From an uncultured Finegoldia sp. (lineage in GTDB: Bacteria; Bacillota; Clostridia; Tissierellales; Peptoniphilaceae), in the NCBI RefSeq assembly GCF_947252345.1, contig NZ_CAMXVC010000018.1, forward strand, positions 1 to 40,320: a stretch of 40,320 bases of DNA, written 5' to 3'. The translations under genes were made by a program, and so were the position numbers. Under the pieces are notes generated by a model. The model did no database searches. It saw only the letters and a list, made by a program, of their open reading frames with translations, and was not told the DNA's origin. This document shows, piece after piece, positions 32,263 through 40,317 of this stretch; position 1 is the stretch's first letter, and each line of letters opens with the position of its first letter.

Positions 32263-33282
32263 ATGCAAAAAATTAAAGGTGCAATCATTGGATGTGGAAG
32301 AATTTCCTACAAGCATGTTGAAGGAATAGCAAACAATGATTCAGAAATAGAATTAGTAGCTGTTTGTGATGTTATAGAAGAAAGAGCTATTGAAAAAAAG
32401 AACGAATATTTGGAAAGATTTCCAGATAGGGATGTAAAAGTCTACACAGATTACAAAAAAATGCTAGATGAAGTAGACATTGATATGTGTGCTATATCTA
32501 CCGAAAGTGGATACCACGGCAAAATTGCAATTGATTGTTTGAACAAATCAAAACACGTTTTGATTGAAAAACCAATGGCTATGAGCTTGGAAGAAATCGA
32601 CGAAATAAATAAAATTGCCGATGAAAATGGATTAAAGGTTGGAGTTTGTCATCAAAACAGATTTAATCCACCAATTCAAAAATTAAAAAAAGCAATTGAT
32701 GCTGATAAATTTGGAAAAATGACAAATATAACTGCTAGAGTTTTGTGGAACAGAAATCAAAACTACTACAATTTAGCTCCTTGGAGAGGAACGAAAGCAC
32801 TAGATGGTGGTACTTTGATGAATCAATGTATACACGCTCTTGATTTGTTGCTCTGGATGATGGATGATGAATTGGTAAGTGTAAAAGCTGAAACAGAAAC
32901 CTTCCTTAGAAACATAGAAATGGAAGATTATGGCGTGGTTTTGATGAGATTCAAATCAGGAAGAATTGGTTTGTTAGAAGGAAGCGCTGACGTTTATCCT
33001 AAAAATTTAGAAGAAACTATTTCTGTTTTTGGTTCAACAGGAACTGCTGTAATAGGAGGTCTTGCTGTTAACGAAATAAAAACTTGGTTGTTTGAAGATG
33101 AATCTGAAACTTCTGAATTGGAAAACAATAAATCAATAGACAATGTTTACGGAAACGGACACACTCCTTTATACAAAGATTTTATTCACGCAATAAACAC
33201 GGACACACAACCATTAATCAATGGTCATGAAGGAAGAAAACCGGTTGAAGTTTTGATGAAAGCTTACGGTTGGATAGATTAA
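32263..33282 (+). CDS. Gfo/Idh/MocA-family dehydrogenase, WbpB-like
   Basis: 339 aa. N-terminal Rossmann fold (GAIIGCGRISYKHVEGI), the EKPMA motif near 101-105, and MNQCIHALDLLLWMM in the catalytic domain. By context it oxidises C3 of UDP-GlcNAcA to give the substrate of the WbpE-like aminotransferase. Last gene of the cluster; a strong terminator follows. Confidence 0.9.
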   Translation: MQKIKGAIIGCGRISYKHVEGIANNDSEIELVAVCDVIEERAIEKKNEYLERFPDRDVKVYTDYKKMLDEVDIDMCAISTESGYHGKIAIDCLNKSKHVLIEKPMAMSLEEIDEINKIADENGLKVGVCHQNRFNPPIQKLKKAIDADKFGKMTNITARVLWNRNQNYYNLAPWRGTKALDGGTLMNQCIHALDLLLWMMDDELVSVKAETETFLRNIEMEDYGVVLMRFKSGRIGLLEGSADVYPKNLEETISVFGSTGTAVIGGLAVNEIKTWLFEDESETSELENNKSIDNVYGNGHTPLYKDFIHAINTDTQPLINGHEGRKPVEVLMKAYGWID

Positions 33283-33287
33283 TTTAT

Positions 33288-33318
33288 AAACTGGTCAATT
33301 TATTTTGACCAGTTTTTT
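33288..33318 (+). terminator. Terminator of the glycan-precursor cluster
   Basis: AAACTGGTCAA (33288-33298), 6-nt loop, TTGACCAGTTT (33305-33315), then T-run. Confidence 0.92.
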
Positions 33319-33374
33319 ATATTTTATTTAATCTTTTTTTCGAACAATTAAAATGGTTTTGCAAACGAGAGAAA

Positions 33375-33404
33375 CAAAAAAGAAAGGTTATTTTAACCTT
33401 TCTT
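33375..33404 (-). terminator. Terminator of degV
   Basis: Minus strand: AAGAAAGGTTA/TAACCTTTCTT stem (plus 33380-33404) with 3-nt loop and T-run (plus A at 33375-33380). It overlaps the degV stop codon. Confidence 0.8.
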
Positions 33405-34257
33405 ATTTTAATGTGACAACTGCACCATAAATGCTATGGCCAGTGTGAATTACAAAAAGACTAGAGATAGGTCTTTTGTAAATTGCAACATCGCCTAGAG
33501 TTTCAAGTATGACTTGTTCAAGCTCATTAGCTTTTTCTTCTACGTTAGAGTGCATTATATATATTTTATCGATTTGCTTGTTTTCTGCAAATTTTTTTAT
33601 TTTGTTGGCTATTTCAACGTTAACTTTTTTAGTTCCTCTTACATTTTCAATAACATCAAGCTTTCCAGTATCTTTGTCACAAGTTATAATCGGCTTGATG
33701 TTCAAAAGATTGCCTACAAATTTTGTAGAACGAGTAATTCGTCCTCCTTTGTACAGATAATCCAAATTATCCACAGTAAAAAACAAATCTTGTTTGGTTT
33801 TGTATAATTCCAAATTTTTTACAATATCTTCGAAATTGTTTCCGTTTTTAATCATTTGACAAGCTTTTGTTAACAAAAATCCCATTCCCATAGAGCATGA
33901 TTTGCTGTCAATCACATATGGAGTAATTTTATCTTTGTATGTATTCAAAATTTGTTCAAAAAGATTGAAAGTTCCACTTATTCCGCTGCTCATACATGAT
34001 GCGATAATATGAGTGTATCCTTTAGAAATAAGTTCATCAATTGAACTGATTAAATCATTTGCCAATGGAAGTGATGTTTTGATAGTGTAATCATCGATAT
34101 CATTGATGATATCTTCTAATGTTTTCTCAAACTTATCTTTATAGGCGTTTTCTGAATTGTATATGATTTGCAGAGGAACCTCTACAATATTGTATTCTTT
34201 TATTATTGATTGGTCTATATCTGATGTAGTGTCAGTTAGAATAGCAATTTTTTGCAT
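33403..34257 (-). CDS. DegV family fatty-acid-binding protein
   Basis: 284 aa. IAILTDTTSDID opens the protein; KTSLPLANDL and ASCMSSGISGTFN line the lipid pocket; the C-terminal half has GRITRSTKFVGNLLNIKPI. DegV/FakB proteins bind fatty acids and present them to the kinase FakA; which lipid this one binds is unknown. The start is the internal ATG at 34257, preceded by AGAAAGGAG on the minus strand; the frame upstream to 34284 is untranslated leader. Confidence 0.92.
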   Translation of the reverse strand: MQKIAILTDTTSDIDQSIIKEYNIVEVPLQIIYNSENAYKDKFEKTLEDIINDIDDYTIKTSLPLANDLISSIDELISKGYTHIIASCMSSGISGTFNLFEQILNTYKDKITPYVIDSKSCSMGMGFLLTKACQMIKNGNNFEDIVKNLELYKTKQDLFFTVDNLDYLYKGGRITRSTKFVGNLLNIKPIITCDKDTGKLDVIENVRGTKKVNVEIANKIKKFAENKQIDKIYIMHSNVEEKANELEQVILETLGDVAIYKRPISSLFVIHTGHSIYGAVVTLK

Positions 34258-34319
34258 TTGTATACTCCTTTCTAAAAAGCACAATTTTAAAATTCATTTA
34301 TAAAAAAATCAACACTTTT

Positions 34320-34328
34320 ATTATATCA
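34320..34328 (-). promoter_or_regulatory. Extended -10 promoter of degV
   Basis: TGATATAAT on the minus strand, about 63 bases before the degV ATG. Confidence 0.55.
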
Positions 34329-34336
34329 TTTACACG

Positions 34337-34367
34337 AAAAAAATACGACAACTTGGTTGTCGTATTT
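34337..34367 (-). terminator. Terminator of the pst-pho operon
   Basis: 12-bp stem: plus-strand AAATACGACAAC (34341-34352) and GTTGTCGTATTT (34356-34367), 3-nt loop, with the T-run on the minus strand at 34337-34342. Confidence 0.88.
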
Positions 34368-36072
34368 AAATTGTTATTGTGATTTTTGCGCCCACATCTA
34401 ATTTAGATTTGAGTTCTATGGTGCCATTATGAATATCTACGATGTGTTTAATTATTGAAAGGCCAAGTCCAGTGGATTCTTGTGAAGAACGTGATTTGTC
34501 GACAACAAAGAATCTTTCGAAAACTCTCGTTTGGTATTTTTCTGCTATGCCAATTCCTGTATCCTCGCAAATTATTTTTGTTTTATCGTTATCCTTGAAT
34601 ATCGAAATCTTGATTTTACCGAAAATTTTATTGTATTTGATGGCATTTGTAACTAAGTTTTCAATCATTTCTTTGATTAGATTTTCGTTACCGTAGATTA
34701 AACAATTTTTCTGCAAATCGGCAATAAATTCAATTTGTTTGCCATCCAATTTGTTTTGATTTGACTTAATGATTTCATCAATTATTTTTTCGGGGTTGAA
34801 CAGAGTTTTTTCAATATTATCGCCAGATTCATCTAACCTCGACAGCTTGATGATATTATCGATTAATTCCAATAGTCTAAGTCCTTCTTGGTGAATAATT
34901 GCTGCAAATTTGGATACATTTTCAGGACTAACCATATTGTTTTCAATCATTTCAGCATATCCATTTATTGAAGTCAGTGGAGATTTTAATTCGTGACTAA
35001 CATTTGCTGAAAATTCTCTTCTTCTTTTTTCGGCTTTAATCTTATCGCTTTCATCTACCAAAAACAACAAGACGCCATTGATTTTATCATCATCTAGTAC
35101 TGGTGCAATATACATAGAGATTAAAATTCCCTGCATTTCGATATTGATATGACGAGCAGTTTTAGTTGAGATTACATCCTTAATAGCAGAATGAATTTTC
35201 AAATCCCTGTTTAGTGAAATAAACGGCCTACCTTTACATTTTGAATGAGTTGCTCCGAACAAAAACTCAGCAGAGTTATTCACGGAAAGGACATTCATAT
35301 TTTCATCCAACAATATAAGTCCTTCTCTCATATTATCTGTTATGGTTTTAATAGTAGTAGACCTTTCTTCTAATTCATCTACATATTTTTTTATAGTATC
35401 GTTTTTGTGCCTTATAATGTTGATAAATGGTATGAGTTCATCGTAAACAGGCTTTTCTAATAATTTTGATTCTCTGTCATTGACTATGTTATCATCTAAT
35501 TCACTTGCAATTGTTTCAATAGGCTCTAAAATCCGTCTAATTTGTCTTCTGTTGATATCGACCAATAATATTAATGACAATGCTAAAATTAAAAGTGTAT
35601 AGGGCAATAAATCTAATATAGTCTTAAAAAAACTTGCCGATTCACAACTTACTCTAAGAACATCAGAATTTCCCTGAAGAACAGCTACGTAATACATATT
35701 TTTGCCAAAACTACCAGACTTTCGAGTTGCTGAACCTATTTTAGATTCTCGGGCATCTTTGACTTCATCTCTGTTATTGTGATTATCCAAAGAATCTACA
35801 TTTGTGTCCGTGTCATAGACTACATTTCCACTCTTATCTATAAGTGTAAAGCGATTTGCAGGGTTAATTATTTTGAATTTCTTGACATTGGTAATGGTAT
35901 TGACGCGACTATTATCACTGATGGAATCTAAATATTGTACTTGTCGAAGTAGGGTAGTTTCCTCTTTAGATTTGTTGTAATTGTAAAATACAAACGTCTG
36001 TAAACCCAATCCAACAGTCAAAGCTAGAATGATTACCAGAGAAATTCTAGTGTAAATTTTTCTTTTCATCAC
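34366..36072 (-). CDS. phoR: PhoR-type sensor histidine kinase
   Basis: 568 aa. TM1 (about 8-30), an extracytoplasmic domain (31-150), TM2 (152-172), a linker, a PAS-like domain (about 242-340), HisKA with the phospho-acceptor His360 in SANVSHELKSPLT, and the ATPase domain with NLVTNAIKYN, CEDTGIGI and GLGLSIIKHI. It follows the response regulator with a 4-base overlap and closes the pst operon, so it most likely senses phosphate limitation through PhoU and Pst. Confidence 0.9.
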   Translation of the reverse strand: MMKRKIYTRISLVIILALTVGLGLQTFVFYNYNKSKEETTLLRQVQYLDSISDNSRVNTITNVKKFKIINPANRFTLIDKSGNVVYDTDTNVDSLDNHNNRDEVKDARESKIGSATRKSGSFGKNMYYVAVLQGNSDVLRVSCESASFFKTILDLLPYTLLILALSLILLVDINRRQIRRILEPIETIASELDDNIVNDRESKLLEKPVYDELIPFINIIRHKNDTIKKYVDELEERSTTIKTITDNMREGLILLDENMNVLSVNNSAEFLFGATHSKCKGRPFISLNRDLKIHSAIKDVISTKTARHINIEMQGILISMYIAPVLDDDKINGVLLFLVDESDKIKAEKRRREFSANVSHELKSPLTSINGYAEMIENNMVSPENVSKFAAIIHQEGLRLLELIDNIIKLSRLDESGDNIEKTLFNPEKIIDEIIKSNQNKLDGKQIEFIADLQKNCLIYGNENLIKEMIENLVTNAIKYNKIFGKIKISIFKDNDKTKIICEDTGIGIAEKYQTRVFERFFVVDKSRSSQESTGLGLSIIKHIVDIHNGTIELKSKLDVGAKITITI

Positions 36073-36737
36073 TCACCAGCTTTATATCCCAAATTTCTAA
36101 TAGTTTTGATTATACTAGAAGCAGTTTTGAGTTTTTGCCTCAAAGTAGCTATGTGAACATCTACTGTACGGGATTCTCCTTCAAAATCGAATCCCCAAAT
36201 TTTGGTCATTATATTTTCTCTTGTCAAAACTTTTCCGATGTTAGATAGGAGATAGTACAATAATTCAAATTCTTTATAGGTCAATTCGATAATTTCTCCG
36301 TCAACATTGACGGTTCTCTTTTCATAATCCAATTCAATGTTTTTGTATATGATTTTGGATTTTGTTTTGCTGAGGGACGCTCTTCTAAGTAATGCTCTTA
36401 CACGCGCTAAAAGTTCCATAATGCTAAACGGTTTAATCATATAATCATCGGCGCCGCTGTCAAGTCCCACAATTTTGTCGTACTCCGTAGTCTTTGCAGT
36501 GAGCATCATTACAGGGATGCCTTTGGTCTTTTCATTATTTCTGATTTCTTTTAAAATTTCCAGTCCGCTTTTTCCTGGAAGCATAATATCCAAGATAATT
36601 AAATCTATACTAGAAGAATACAGAGTGGATTTGAACTCTCCGTAATCTCCAAATCCCATCGCATCGTAGCCCTCATTATTAAGCGCATAGATAATCAGTT
36701 CTCTTATGCTTTTGTCATCTTCTACACAGCAAATCAT
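36069..36737 (-). CDS. PhoB/PhoP-type response regulator
   Basis: 222 aa from ATG 36737. Receiver domain with the acidic pair D7/D8, phospho-acceptor Asp50 in LIILDIMLPGKSG, and the MMLTAK motif; C-terminal OmpR-type winged helix (LTYKEFELLYYLLSNIGKVL; SRTVDVHIATLRQKL). The start overlaps the phoU stop (ATGA) with GAGGA upstream; a longer frame begins at 36785 inside phoU but is not needed. It should bind the Pho box upstream of pstC. Confidence 0.92.
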   Translation of the reverse strand: MICCVEDDKSIRELIIYALNNEGYDAMGFGDYGEFKSTLYSSSIDLIILDIMLPGKSGLEILKEIRNNEKTKGIPVMMLTAKTTEYDKIVGLDSGADDYMIKPFSIMELLARVRALLRRASLSKTKSKIIYKNIELDYEKRTVNVDGEIIELTYKEFELLYYLLSNIGKVLTRENIMTKIWGFDFEGESRTVDVHIATLRQKLKTASSIIKTIRNLGYKAGE

Positions 36738-37390
36738 TGCGTATTTTCCTCGTATCTTTCGCCAGTAACAGAAAAAATCACCCAAGTTGCAATTCTTTCT
36801 GCATTATCTCCGATTCGTTCGATGTATTTTGCAACTTGAATTAAATCTATAATCTGTTCAGGATTTTCACAACCAGATTTAATTAATCCAATGGATTCTT
36901 CCATAAATTTATTGAAAAATTCATCAACCTCATCGTCTTTTTTGATTACAGAATTTGCCAATTCGATATCATCATCGGTAAAAGCGTTAATACTTTCAAC
37001 GAGCATTTTTTGTGCACATTTGCCCATTGCTCTTATCATTGTTAAATCTTTTGGGAGCTCTGTTTTTCCAATTAGCATAACAAGCTCCGAAATCTCTTGT
37101 GCATGGTTTCCAATTTTACTCATACAAGAAAGGATTCTAAGCGCTGACGAAATAAATCTCAGGTCTTTTGCAACAGGAGATTGCGTAGTGAGAAGTCTCA
37201 AACAAGTATCTTCGACTTCCTTTGACATTTCATAAATTGTTTCTTGAGAATCGTAAACTTTTTGTGCTATTTCCAAATCTTGAGTTTCCAAAGCGTAAGT
37301 GCTTTGTTCTATTTGTCTTTCGACATTTGCTCCAAGAAAAATTAAATTATGTTTTAATTCTTCTAATTGATACGAAAAATATTTTCTCAT
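36734..37390 (-). CDS. phoU: Phosphate signalling protein PhoU
   Basis: 218 aa, all-helical, two repeated three-helix bundles with PhoU motifs (SKIGNHAQEISELV; YIERIGDNAERIATWVIF) containing the E/D-rich metal-binding positions. It links the Pst transporter to the PhoR-type kinase, dampening signalling when phosphate is plentiful. 14 bases downstream of pstB. Confidence 0.94.
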   Translation of the reverse strand: MRKYFSYQLEELKHNLIFLGANVERQIEQSTYALETQDLEIAQKVYDSQETIYEMSKEVEDTCLRLLTTQSPVAKDLRFISSALRILSCMSKIGNHAQEISELVMLIGKTELPKDLTMIRAMGKCAQKMLVESINAFTDDDIELANSVIKKDDEVDEFFNKFMEESIGLIKSGCENPEQIIDLIQVAKYIERIGDNAERIATWVIFSVTGERYEENTQ

Positions 37391-37404
37391 AATACCACCT
37401 CTTT

Positions 37405-38157
37405 TTAGCCGAATCTACCAGTAATATAATCTTCTGTTCTTTTATCCTCAGGTTTTGAGAACAGTACATCAGTATTATTAAACTCTATAACTTCACCTGT
37501 CAAGAAAAATGCCGTCTTATCAGAAATACGAGCAGCTTGTTGCATATTGTGAGTTACCATTATTATAGTGTATTTTGATTTCAAATCTTGGCACAAATCT
37601 TCGATTTTGTTTGTCGAGATAGGGTCAAGAGCTGAAGTCGGTTCATCCATTAGTAACACTTCAGGCTCTACAGCCAAGGCTCTCGCAATACAAATTCTCT
37701 GCTGCTGACCACCAGAAATAGAAAGCGCATTCTTTTTCAAGTTATCTTTTACTTCATCCCAAATAGCTGCACCCTTCAAAGATTTTTCTACGATTTCATC
37801 TAACTTTGCTTTATTTTTTTCCCCGTGTAATCTTGGCCCATAAGCAATATTATCGTAAATGGACATAGGGAATGGATTAGGCTTTTGAAAAACCATCCCA
37901 ACTCTTTTTCTCAACAAATTTACATCGTAATTTTTATTGTAAATGTCTTTGCCATCTAAAGTTATTAAACCTTCAACCCGACATCCGTCAATCAAATCAT
38001 TCATTCTATTTAGGCATTTGAGCATTGTGGATTTACCACAACCAGAAGGCCCGATAAAAGCAGTAATCTCATTGGATTTCATTTCTATGTTGATTTTTTT
38101 TAAAGCTTGAAAATCATCATAGTATAAATCAACATTCTTTACACTTATCTTAGACAT
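37405..38157 (-). CDS. pstB: Phosphate ABC transporter ATPase PstB
   Basis: 250 aa. Walker A FIGPSGCGKSTMLKCLNRMN, Q-loop FQKPNPFPMSIYDN, signature LSISGGQQQRICIARAL, Walker B VLLMDEPTSALDPIST. The PNPFPMSIYDN stretch is typical of PstB. It shares a base with the stop of pstA. Confidence 0.96.
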   Translation of the reverse strand: MSKISVKNVDLYYDDFQALKKINIEMKSNEITAFIGPSGCGKSTMLKCLNRMNDLIDGCRVEGLITLDGKDIYNKNYDVNLLRKRVGMVFQKPNPFPMSIYDNIAYGPRLHGEKNKAKLDEIVEKSLKGAAIWDEVKDNLKKNALSISGGQQQRICIARALAVEPEVLLMDEPTSALDPISTNKIEDLCQDLKSKYTIIMVTHNMQQAARISDKTAFFLTGEVIEFNNTDVLFSKPEDKRTEDYITGRFG

Positions 38158-39026
38158 TATTTACTTCCTTTCGTCAATTTTTTTCCGATTAAATTGGAAA
38201 CTATATTTATTATTAAAACTAAAATCACCAATACGACGCCCGTTGCATAAGATTCTTCTACGTGGAATCCCTCAGAAGACAACACATACATGTGTAATGC
38301 CAAGCTTCTTCCAGATTCAAATAAGCTCGTTGGCACACGAGGGTCTGTTCCCAGTGTAAACATCAACGCAGCAGTTTCTCCTACAACTCTTCCTATTGAA
38401 AGGATAATACCTGCCATAATTCCAGGCATTGCGACAGGAAGTAATACCTTTCTTATAGTATACAACTTTCCAGCTCCCAGTGCATAACTTCCCGCTCTCA
38501 ATTCATCATCGATGGACAATAAAGCCTGCTCACTTGCTCTTATTATTAAAGGAAGTACCATTATGAACATCGTAAGAACACCTGAGATTAAAGAATACCT
38601 GAATTTCAATCTCATTACGAACAACAACATACCGAACAAACCATAAACAATTGATGGAATACCAGATAAAGTTTCTGTTGCAAGTCTGATAAGAGTCACA
38701 ACTTTTGAATTTTTCTTTGAATATTCAGACAAATAAATTGCTGTAAATATCCCGATAGGGCTTGCAATCAATAAAGTCAATAAAACTAGAATTATGGTAG
38801 TTTTTATAGAAGGCATCATTGACACGTTCTTTGAAGTGTAGTCTTCTGAAAACATACTAAGTTTCAAATGGGGAATACCATTAACCACCATATAAATAAT
38901 TAAATAAAACAATACAGCCAAAGTTATGAAGGCCATCAAAAAAATAAAAGCTTTGATGATTTTACTTTTGTTTTTGTTTTTTCTCAAATTTCTCAAATCA
39001 TTTGAAGAGATAGAATTATTTTCCAT
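38157..39026 (-). CDS. pstA: Phosphate ABC transporter permease PstA
   Basis: 289 aa, six predicted helices. ATETLSGIPSIVYGLFGMLL and the EAA loop ELRAGSYALGAGKLYTIRKV identify PstA; LGTDPRVPTSLFESGRSLALHMY is recognisable in part near the C-terminus. It overlaps pstC by 11 bases. Confidence 0.94.
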   Translation of the reverse strand: MENNSISSNDLRNLRKNKNKSKIIKAFIFLMAFITLAVLFYLIIYMVVNGIPHLKLSMFSEDYTSKNVSMMPSIKTTIILVLLTLLIASPIGIFTAIYLSEYSKKNSKVVTLIRLATETLSGIPSIVYGLFGMLLFVMRLKFRYSLISGVLTMFIMVLPLIIRASEQALLSIDDELRAGSYALGAGKLYTIRKVLLPVAMPGIMAGIILSIGRVVGETAALMFTLGTDPRVPTSLFESGRSLALHMYVLSSEGFHVEESYATGVVLVILVLIINIVSNLIGKKLTKGSK

Positions 39027-39885
39027 TATTCACACCTCTTTTAATCAAATTAAACGCGAGATTTATTAAAAGTATAAATACGAATAACACCATCGCGGTT
39101 GCAATTAAAGCATCTCTGTGTGTGCCAGACGCATAAGCCATATCCAACACGATGTTGGTAGTCAAAGTGCGAGTTCCATCGAAAATACTTTTGGCAATGA
39201 CTGGTTGATTTCCGGCGACTAAGTATACCGCCATTGTTTCACCGATAGCACGTCCAATTCCAAGTATAACTGATGATAATATTCCGGATTTTGCAGCAGG
39301 AACCACAACTCCCATTACTGCTAATTCGTGACTAGCACCAAGCGCGACACTACCTTCATAATAAGAATCTACGACGGTATTTATTGCACTTTCAGATAAA
39401 GTGATTATAGTAGGTAAAATCATAATTCCCAGAAGAATGGAAGCCGTCACTATGTTCATACCAGTTCCTCCAAAAACTTTTCTAATAAAAGGAACAATAA
39501 CTACCAAAGCAAAAAAACCGTAAACTATAGATGGAATACCAGCCATTAAATCAATACAAGGTCTCAAAAAATTGTATAATTTTTTAGGACAGAACTTAGC
39601 AAGATAAATTGCTGTAAAAATTCCAATAGGCACACCTACAATAATTGATCCAATAGTCACATAGATACTTCCGATAATCATTGGGAGTATACCAAATTGT
39701 GCTGGCACATCTACAGGAGCCCAATCCTTACCAAATATAAAATTAGTCAAGCCAACTTTTTTTATAAAAGGAATCGATTCACCAAAAATAAAAAAACATA
39801 TTAAGATTATCGCAAAGATTGAAGTCAGTGCTGAAACTAAAAACACGTATTTCATTATTGATTCAGATAAATATTTCTTTTTCAT
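39016..39885 (-). CDS. pstC: Phosphate ABC transporter permease PstC
   Basis: 289 aa with six predicted helices. LMAGIPSIVYGFFALVVIVP, the EAA-like loop YYEGSVALGASHELAVMGVV and GRAIGETMAVYLVAGNQ match PstC. It is the first gene of the operon; AAGGA precedes the ATG. The phosphate-binding protein gene pstS, usually just upstream, is absent. Confidence 0.94.
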   Translation of the reverse strand: MKKKYLSESIMKYVFLVSALTSIFAIILICFFIFGESIPFIKKVGLTNFIFGKDWAPVDVPAQFGILPMIIGSIYVTIGSIIVGVPIGIFTAIYLAKFCPKKLYNFLRPCIDLMAGIPSIVYGFFALVVIVPFIRKVFGGTGMNIVTASILLGIMILPTIITLSESAINTVVDSYYEGSVALGASHELAVMGVVVPAAKSGILSSVILGIGRAIGETMAVYLVAGNQPVIAKSIFDGTRTLTTNIVLDMAYASGTHRDALIATAMVLFVFILLINLAFNLIKRGVNNGK

Positions 39886-39931
39886 TTTAAATCCTTCCTA
39901 TATTTTTATCATCTTAATATTATCAAGAGCT

Positions 39932-39970
39932 TGTAAAATTAATGCGATAGCAATGTTAATTTAATGTAAA
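39932..39970 (-). promoter_or_regulatory. Pho box and -10 upstream of pstC
   Basis: Minus strand: TTTACA, TTAACA, ATCGCA, TTTACA with 5-bp spacers, at plus positions 39965, 39954, 39943 and 39932, exactly 11 bp apart. This matches the TTAACA-N5 direct repeats bound by PhoP in Bacillus. An extended -10 (TGATAATAT) follows 7 bases after the last hexamer. Confidence 0.75.
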
Positions 39971-40014
39971 GTTTTTTAATTTTAAATATGAAATCTTTGG
40001 AAATTAATGGGGTA

Positions 40015-40023
40015 TGTTACAAT
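40015..40023 (+). promoter_or_regulatory. Extended -10 upstream of the 42-aa ORF
   Basis: TGTTACAAT, the same form as in the pot promoter, 44 bases before ATG 40067 and divergent from the Pho box. Confidence 0.45.
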
Positions 40024-40066
40024 AAAAATGTAATAGAAAGCTTCAAGACTAATTCAAAGGAATTTA

Positions 40067-40195
40067 ATGAAAATAGAAGTGTTTTCCAGATTAAATACTC
40101 TAAGAAAAAGACTTGTTATCCATTTACAATTGGAATATTATACGTGGATGGCTAATTTACAGAAAAAATTGCATACAACTTTGGTTTTGATATAA
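40067..40195 (+). CDS. Possible small protein of unknown function (42 aa)
   Basis: AAAGGA (40056-40061) precedes ATG 40067; the frame runs to TAA 40193-40195. The product starts MKIEVFSRLNTLRKRLV and is basic with an amphipathic look. No family recognised. Its promoter lies beside the Pho box, so phosphate control is conceivable. Not conclusively coding. Confidence 0.35.
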   Translation: MKIEVFSRLNTLRKRLVIHLQLEYYTWMANLQKKLHTTLVLI

Positions 40196-40196
40196 T
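40188..40196 (+). promoter_or_regulatory. Extended -10 promoter for the gene starting at the window edge
   Basis: TGATATAAT, with TTGCAT at 40169-40174 (16-bp spacer) as a weak -35. Predicted transcription start near 40203 leaves a leader of about 115 nt. Confidence 0.55.
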
Positions 40197-40202
40197 ATAT
40201 TT

Positions 40203-40317
40203 ATGTAGTCAAATGTAAAGATTTTATAAGTATTGAAAAATATGAAAACATTTGACATATAGAACTACAATCCTACCTTTTGCGATATCGCGTTTTATAA
40301 TTGGTGGGAGTGTATAT
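40203..40317 (+). promoter_or_regulatory. Structured 5' leader that can hide its own ribosome-binding site
   Basis: GTCAAATGT (40208-40216) can pair with ACATTTGAC (40248-40256). TCCTACC (40271-40277) can pair with GGTGGGA (40303-40309), which contains the Shine-Dalgarno site of the ATG at 40318; a small GCG-ATAT-CGC hairpin (40282-40291) sits inside. I could not match it to a named riboswitch or ribosomal-protein leader. Confidence 0.45.

Noticed and set aside
40252..40257. TTGACA as a -35 box for the edge gene
   Set aside because: No -10 element lies 16-18 bp downstream; the hexamer is part of the leader's inverted repeat instead.
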